A stretch of DNA of 64,000 bases from Calothrix brevissima NIES-22 (GTDB lineage: Bacteria > Cyanobacteriota > Cyanobacteriia > Cyanobacteriales > Nostocaceae): positions 6,460,646 to 6,524,645 of the forward strand of contig NZ_AP018207.1 in assembly GCF_002367995.1 (NCBI RefSeq). The letters run 5' to 3'. Position 1 is the stretch's first letter. Each line of letters starts with the position of its first letter. The notes below the pieces were generated by a model, which was given only the letters and a program-made list of their open reading frames with translations, searched no databases and was not told the origin of the DNA. Positions 63,112 through 64,000 of this stretch are shown in pieces. A program made the position numbers and the translations under genes.

Positions 63112-64000
63112 CTACTGAGTCTGAATCTCTATCCCTAACCAAGCGCTTAATTCCTGGGCTAACCATTCCATTTCCGCTTCAGATTTGAGAGGAAAATGAC
63201 TATTAGCAAGCTGATATTTTTGTACTCCAGCCCAAAGTTCTAATTGTGCAGGTATATTAATTCTATTGCCATCAGAATCTTTAGTAAAATGTGGTGGAAT
63301 ATACACTAGTTTAGTAATATTATTCCGGGGAGATGGTCGGGGACGATGAAATTTAAATCCAAATAACTCATAGGTTGAAGATACTTGTTGACTATCCAGG
63401 CGTAATTTCATACTTCCCCAGATATTAAATAAAAAACTATACATCATAAAGCCGCCAGCGCCCCAAAAAGGCAGGGAGAACAAGGCAAAGGGGATATTAA
63501 CCGGAAAAGGTGCAGCAAGCGCCCCAATCGTCCAAAATAGGATGAATGAATTCCAAGCGATCGCAAAGGTACCTAAGAATAACATCGATGCTTGCCAGCC
63601 ATGAGGCGGAATGAGAATTTCTAGCACATCCTGATTTTTCGTCAGTTGAATTTTGCTCCCTGGTGGTTGACTAATCGTTAAATCAGTTAAATCAGTCGCC
63701 TGGTAAACTAGGGGTTTATCTAAGGCTTGGATGGCTTTGAGGGCAGAACTGGCACGCTTTTCTAGGCTAGGTTCGATCAGCCAGCCTAACCAATGACTCA
63801 AATCAGGACTGATATTAGCTGCTTGCTCAAACTGAATGCGAAAATCCTTTTGGGGTAAATCGGCGGGATGAGTCCCCGTTAACAAGTAAATTAGCGTTGC
63901 ACCCAAGCTGTAGAGATCCGATGCAGGAACGGTGCGCCCACCAAATTGTTCTAGTGGCATATAACCGTAGGTTCCTACCACCGTCCGCGTTGAACCTTCA
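63112..64000 (-). CDS. Ser/Thr protein kinase with membrane domain, N-terminus missing (partial)
   Basis: The C-terminal part of a Hanks-type kinase that continues past the right window edge; the frame is open to the last base (EGSTRTVVGTYGYMPLEQFGGR). Visible are the activation-segment GTYGYMPLEQ (APE equivalent), SDLYSLGATLIYLLTG and the Arg in LIEPSLEKRASSA of the last kinase helix. After the kinase come two to three hydrophobic segments (about 135-200 from the first Val: GWQASMLFLGTFAIAWNSFILFW and IPFALFSLPFWGAGGFMMYSF), then a cytoplasmic beta-rich tail. It converges with the MACPF-collar gene across 13 bases. Confidence 0.9.
   Translation of the reverse strand, partial: EGSTRTVVGTYGYMPLEQFGGRTVPASDLYSLGATLIYLLTGTHPADLPQKDFRIQFEQAANISPDLSHWLGWLIEPSLEKRASSALKAIQALDKPLVYQATDLTDLTISQPPGSKIQLTKNQDVLEILIPPHGWQASMLFLGTFAIAWNSFILFWTIGALAAPFPVNIPFALFSLPFWGAGGFMMYSFLFNIWGSMKLRLDSQQVSSTYELFGFKFHRPRPSPRNNITKLVYIPPHFTKDSDGNRINIPAQLELWAGVQKYQLANSHFPLKSEAEMEWLAQELSAWLGIEIQTQ

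Overview
This is a stretch of cyanobacterial chromosome, most likely from a filamentous, probably heterocyst-forming member of the Nostocales. The evidence is the gene content: dark-operative protochlorophyllide reductase (chlB), a Ycf37-like photosystem I assembly TPR protein, a Tic20-family protein, a paired Flv3/Flv1 flavodiiron operon, the cyanophycin genes cphB-cphA, a CcbP-type calcium-binding protein and a glycine-rich RRM protein. Base composition is moderate, HIP1 octamers (GCGATCGC) recur throughout, and heptamer-like tandem repeats fill many intergenic spaces, as is typical of Nostoc-like genomes. Heterocyst formation itself is inferred, not seen.

Layout. 1-9 kb: a sensor kinase cut by the window edge, chlB, a Uma2-type nuclease, a copper amine oxidase, a TPR protein, a solute-binding protein and the rpmI-rplT ribosomal pair. 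9-22 kb: repeat-rich ground with a triple-repeat secreted protein, a CcbP-type protein, an acetyltransferase, a response regulator-PAS-GGDEF protein, folB and menD (divergent), and a large NACHT NTPase. 22-32 kb: M3 oligopeptidase, RRM protein, nitroreductase, argG, DedA, a STAS protein, a coiled-coil protein, rpsF, an FAH-family hydrolase and a Tic20-family protein. 32-34 kb: a solitary IS200/IS605-type tnpB. 34-49 kb: glyA, a WecA/MraY-type transferase, cinA, the flv3-flv1 pair, coaX, a TrkA/RCK protein, a DUF3124 lipoprotein, a Na+/H+ antiporter, an alpha/beta hydrolase and a Nudix hydrolase. 49-57 kb: argH, larB, an oligopeptide-type binding protein, a PD-(D/E)XK-like protein, ispF and trmD. 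57-61 kb: cphB-cphA (nitrogen and carbon storage as cyanophycin) and a tatA too short for ordinary ORF calling. 61-64 kb: a probable pore-forming MACPF-like protein fused to a phage-tail collar domain, facing the C-terminal part of a membrane-anchored Ser/Thr kinase.

The most unusual items are: (i) the MACPF-like/coiled-coil/tail-collar fusion at 61.6-63.1 kb; (ii) two copies of a ~185-base foldback element (25.4 and 34.35 kb) whose internal hairpins differ by compensatory base changes, so the structure looks maintained; (iii) a possible pseudoknotted leader RNA before a small membrane protein (22.05-22.17 kb); (iv) one GGGGGACAA-type tandem repeat that has invaded three coding genes (menD, coaX, trmD) in different frames; (v) at least five families of short inverted-repeat (MITE-like) elements. 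No tRNA, rRNA or CRISPR array was recognised. All start positions given reflect choices made from start codons, ribosome-binding sites and family N-termini.
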